Below the pieces are notes generated by a model, which saw only the letters and a program-made list of their open reading frames with translations, made no database searches and was not told the origin of the DNA. Below, one piece after another: positions 47,960-50,906 of a DNA stretch of 50,906 nt. Location: positions 1-50,906 of the forward strand of contig CALFTQ010000100.1 of the NCBI GenBank assembly GCA_937916135.1, given 5' to 3'. The number at the start of each line of letters is the position of its first letter. Position 1 is the stretch's first letter. The translations under genes and the position numbers were made by a program. This DNA comes from an uncultured Verrucomicrobiales bacterium. GTDB taxonomy: Bacteria > Verrucomicrobiota > Verrucomicrobiia > Verrucomicrobiales > Akkermansiaceae.

Positions 47960-50906
47960 TTACATATCGGAATCATCGTCCTCCTCTTCGGAATCCGCGA
48001 ACTCATCGTCGTCTTCCATATCGGAGAAATCACCATCAAAGTCGTCGTCGTCATCGGTGCCGAATTCATCATCGTCATCAATGCCATCACCGGCAAGCAA
48101 GGCGAAGAGGTCATCCGTACTCTGCGGCTCGTTCTCGCGGTCGCGCTTCTCGGTGGGCTGCACGTTGAGGCAGAGAGCCTGCATTTCCTTGATAAGCACG
48201 TTGAAGGATTCGGGGGTGCCGGCCTCCAGGGAGTTATCGCCCTTGACGATATTTTCGTAGATGCGGGTACGGCCCTGCACATCGTCAGACTTGACGGTGA
48301 GCAACTCCTGCAGCGTGTAGGCTGCGCCGTATGCCTCCATGGCCCACACTTCCATTTCACCGAAACGCTGGCCACCGTGCTGAGCCTTGCCGCCCAGGGG
48401 CTGCTGCGTCACGAGGGAGTAGGTACCCACGGCACGGGCGTGCACCTTATCAGCCACAAGGTGGTTGAGCTTCAGCATGTAGGTGTAACCCACCACCACG
48501 GGATAGTGGAAGTACTCACCAGTAAGGCCGTCGATAAGGCGGCTCTTACCAGCCACGGAACCATCCTTACCATCGCCCACCCAGGAGAATCCGGGAACCT
48601 GCTTGGCCTGGCTCATGAAGTCCCAGATCTGGGATTCCTGGATACCGTCGAACACCGGGGTTGCCACCTTGAAGCCCAGCGCCTTGGCGGCCACACCGAG
48701 GTGAGCCTCCAGCACCTGCCCCACATTCATTCGGGAAGGCACACCCAGGGGGTTCAGAATGATATCCACCGGCGTACCGTCTTCCAGATAGGGCATATCC
48801 TCTACCGGGAGCACGCGGGAGCATACACCCTTGTTACCGTGACGGCCGGCCATCTTATCACCCACACCGAGCTTGCGCTTGGTTGCGATATAAACCTTCA
48901 CCTCAGTCACCACACCGGGATCCATCTCGGCGCCGGCTTCAATCTGGTCGAGCTTGCGGTCGCGTTCCTCATCCAGGTCGGCAAAGCGGGGTTCGTAGCT
49001 GTTGATGATTTCGAAAATCTGGTTACGCACCGGGCTTTCGTTCATCTCAATCTGGTCATGGCACACGGCCAGCTTGCGCAGCAGGGTCTTGGTAATCTTG
49101 CGGTTGGCAGGCACCAGAACCTCGTTGGAACCGGCGCGAGTCACCTCCAGCGGAATCTTCTCACCCAGGAGGCGGTCAGAAAGTTTGCTGGTCAGCTGCT
49201 CGATGAGGGCATCGCGGTCGCGCTCATACTCAGCGTCCACCTTCTTGCGCTGCTTCTGCGCTTCCTTCTCCAGATCCACTGCGGGAGCACCGGGAGCTGA
49301 GGAACGCACCACGCGCACATCCATCACCACACCAGTGGTGCCCGGGGGAACACGGAGGGAGGTATCCTTCACATCCGCAGCCTTCTCACCGAAGATAGCG
49401 CGCAGCAGGCGTTCCTCGGGGGCCAGGTCGGTTTCGCTCTTGGGAGTAATCTTACCCACCAGAATGTCACCGGGCTTCACCTCGGCACCGATGCGGATCA
49501 CACCGTCGCTGCCCAGGTTCTTGAGCGCATCATCACCCACGTTGGGGATATCGCGGGTGATTTCTTCAGCACCCAGCTTAGTGTCGCGAGCCTTCTCCTC
49601 AAACTCCTCGATGTGGATGGAGGTGTAGGCATCCTCCTGCACCAGGCGCTCAGAGATGATGATGGCGTCTTCGAAGTTATAACCGTACCAGGACATGTAA
49701 GCCACCAGCACGTTGCGGCCCAGGGCCAGCTCACCGCCGTCCGTACAGGGACCATCGGCCAGCACATCGCCGGGCTTCACCACATCACCACGGGAAACGA
49801 TGGGTTTCTGGTTGATGCAGGTTGAAGCGTTGGAACGCATGAACTTGCGCAGCTGGTAGACGTAGATACCTTTATCCGCATCAGTCTTGATGCTCTCCGG
49901 GTCGCTCAGCCAGGTATTCGGGGAGACTGGCAGCTCACCATCAGGCGTGGTCACCACATACTCAGCCGTGGCAGAAGCCACAATGCCGGGAGCCACGGCG
50001 CAAATAACGGCGCAACTGTCGCGGGCACACTTGGCCTCAATACCGGTACCCACCAGCGGAGCCTGGTTCACCATCAGCGGCACGCCCTGGCGCTGCATGT
50101 TGGCACCCATGAGTGCACGGTTAGCGTCGTCATGCTCCAGGAAGGGAATCAGACCGGCGGCAATGGAGATAATCTGCTTGGGTGACACGTCCATGAACTC
50201 CACCTTGCTGGGGTCCACTTCAATGAACTCACCGTGCTCACGGGCAGTCACGCGCTTGCCGGTGAAATGACCGCTGCCGTTATCATTATCAATGGGGTTG
50301 TTAGCCTGGGCGATGAGGTGGTATTCCTCCTTATCGGCGGTGAGGTACACCACTTCGTTGGTCACGATGGTCTCCACGCTCTCCACCTCGCCCTTCTTGT
50401 TCTTCTTCTCCACGTGCTTCACGCGGCGGAACGGCGTCTCGATGAAGCCGTACTCATCAATGCGCGCGTAGGTGCACAGCGAGTTGATAAGACCGATATT
50501 CGGGCCTTCGGGGGTCTCAATCGGGCAGATACGGCCATAGTGGGAGGGATGCACGTCTCGCACCTCGAAGCCGGCGCGGTCGCGGTTCAGACCACCCGGG
50601 CCCAGGGCAGACAGACGGCGCTTGTGAGTCAGCTCTGCCAGCGGGTTAATCTGATCCATGAACTGGGAAAGCTGGCTGCGGCCGAAGAAGTCGCGGATAA
50701 CAGCACTGAGAGCCTTCGGGTTAATGAGCTTGCTGGGCGTAATGTCGCTTCGCGTGGAATCGCACAGCGTCATACGCTCCTTCACGAGGCGCTCGGTGCG
50801 GGCAAGACCTACGCGGCACTGGTTGGAGATAAGCTCACCCACGGCACGCACACGGCGGTTGCCCAGGTGGTCGATATCGTCCACCTGCCCGCCACCGTGC
50901 GTCAGA
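47960..50906 (-). CDS. rpoB: DNA-directed RNA polymerase subunit beta (5' end outside window)
   Basis: The frame is open through the window edge; the first visible sequence (GGGQVDDIDHLGNRRVRAVG) corresponds to the middle of RpoB, so roughly the first 300-400 residues are missing. Present are FFGRSQLSQFMDQINPLAE (the rifampicin region), LSALGPGGLNRDRAGFEVRDVH, GRICPIETPEGPNIGLI, GDKMAGRHGNKG and the C-terminal GGQRFGEMEVWAMEAYGAA. The last ~45 residues are mostly Asp, Glu and Ser (from GIDDDDEFGTDDDDDF onward), well beyond the end of E. coli RpoB. Confidence 0.97.
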   Translation of the reverse strand, partial: LTHGGGQVDDIDHLGNRRVRAVGELISNQCRVGLARTERLVKERMTLCDSTRSDITPSKLINPKALSAVIRDFFGRSQLSQFMDQINPLAELTHKRRLSALGPGGLNRDRAGFEVRDVHPSHYGRICPIETPEGPNIGLINSLCTYARIDEYGFIETPFRRVKHVEKKNKKGEVESVETIVTNEVVYLTADKEEYHLIAQANNPIDNDNGSGHFTGKRVTAREHGEFIEVDPSKVEFMDVSPKQIISIAAGLIPFLEHDDANRALMGANMQRQGVPLMVNQAPLVGTGIEAKCARDSCAVICAVAPGIVASATAEYVVTTPDGELPVSPNTWLSDPESIKTDADKGIYVYQLRKFMRSNASTCINQKPIVSRGDVVKPGDVLADGPCTDGGELALGRNVLVAYMSWYGYNFEDAIIISERLVQEDAYTSIHIEEFEEKARDTKLGAEEITRDIPNVGDDALKNLGSDGVIRIGAEVKPGDILVGKITPKSETDLAPEERLLRAIFGEKAADVKDTSLRVPPGTTGVVMDVRVVRSSAPGAPAVDLEKEAQKQRKKVDAEYERDRDALIEQLTSKLSDRLLGEKIPLEVTRAGSNEVLVPANRKITKTLLRKLAVCHDQIEMNESPVRNQIFEIINSYEPRFADLDEERDRKLDQIEAGAEMDPGVVTEVKVYIATKRKLGVGDKMAGRHGNKGVCSRVLPVEDMPYLEDGTPVDIILNPLGVPSRMNVGQVLEAHLGVAAKALGFKVATPVFDGIQESQIWDFMSQAKQVPGFSWVGDGKDGSVAGKSRLIDGLTGEYFHYPVVVGYTYMLKLNHLVADKVHARAVGTYSLVTQQPLGGKAQHGGQRFGEMEVWAMEAYGAAYTLQELLTVKSDDVQGRTRIYENIVKGDNSLEAGTPESFNVLIKEMQALCLNVQPTEKRDRENEPQSTDDLFALLAGDGIDDDDEFGTDDDDDFDGDFSDMEDDDEFADSEEEDDDSDM

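Noticed and set aside
43579..48168. 1529-codon plus-strand frame opposite rpoC
   Set aside because: A shadow of the strongly biased codons of rpoC; no family features, and rpoC is certain.

Overview
The window is a chromosomal segment of a GC-rich bacterium, most likely of the Verrucomicrobiota/PVC group; an Akkermansia-like organism is possible but cannot be proven from sequence alone. The reasons are the mix of housekeeping families, weak or absent Shine-Dalgarno sequences, -10 boxes of the TAGAAT/TAGACT type, a NusB with a long N-terminal extension, and dispersed palindromes of the GGGACT..AGTCCC type. No rRNA, tRNA or CRISPR array was found.

Layout. (1) 96-4161, minus strand: a compact operon ribH-nusB-ftsY-rlmN plus two small unknown genes, one of them a lipoprotein. 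(2) 4368-8315: pyruvate phosphate dikinase (ppdK) with a near-consensus promoter and a strong terminator, then a stand-alone RelA/SpoT-type nucleotidyltransferase. (3) 8316-11301: a repeat-rich gap, a frameshifted membrane protein (PH-like plus DUF3592) and an iron-type alcohol dehydrogenase. (4) 11529-29072: an accessory island of variable, partly AT-rich DNA. It holds a Hachiman-like HamA nuclease/HamB helicase pair, a dGTPase, a MITE-like element with an 8-bp target duplication, an HsdS-like tail remnant, an overlapping ParB-like/Dam-type methylase pair, a PLD-helicase-DUF3427 locus split by a frameshift and facing an HNH endonuclease, an unknown protein, a membrane-anchored KAP P-loop NTPase, a PD-(D/E)xK/DUF4268 protein and a decayed Fic gene. 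(5) 29074-34700 and beyond: RNase Z, NAD(P)HX epimerase/dehydratase, a secreted unknown protein, RNase HII and YraN. (6) 35149-39670: a podovirus-type head module remnant (TerS-like, HTH, tail tubular A, portal, Bbp19-like, scaffold-like) without large terminase or major capsid gene. (7) 39766-43527: a His/Pro-rich lipoprotein, a GT14 glycosyltransferase, L28, a small arm-domain-like protein and a GT4 glycosyltransferase. (8) 43615-50906, minus strand: rpoC and rpoB (5' end beyond the window), RpoB carrying a very acidic C-terminal tail.

Main points of interest. Two arrays of four different hairpins joined by a constant GATATCGTC motif, in opposite orientations, have no explanation I know of. 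At least eight genes begin 6-10 nt after a recognisable -10 box, which suggests widespread leaderless or near-leaderless transcripts. The island between 11.5 and 29 kb is best read as a defence island, with the ParB-like/Dam pair and the KAP/DUF4268 neighbours as its least characterised parts. Several genes are broken by single-base shifts or by repeat elements.
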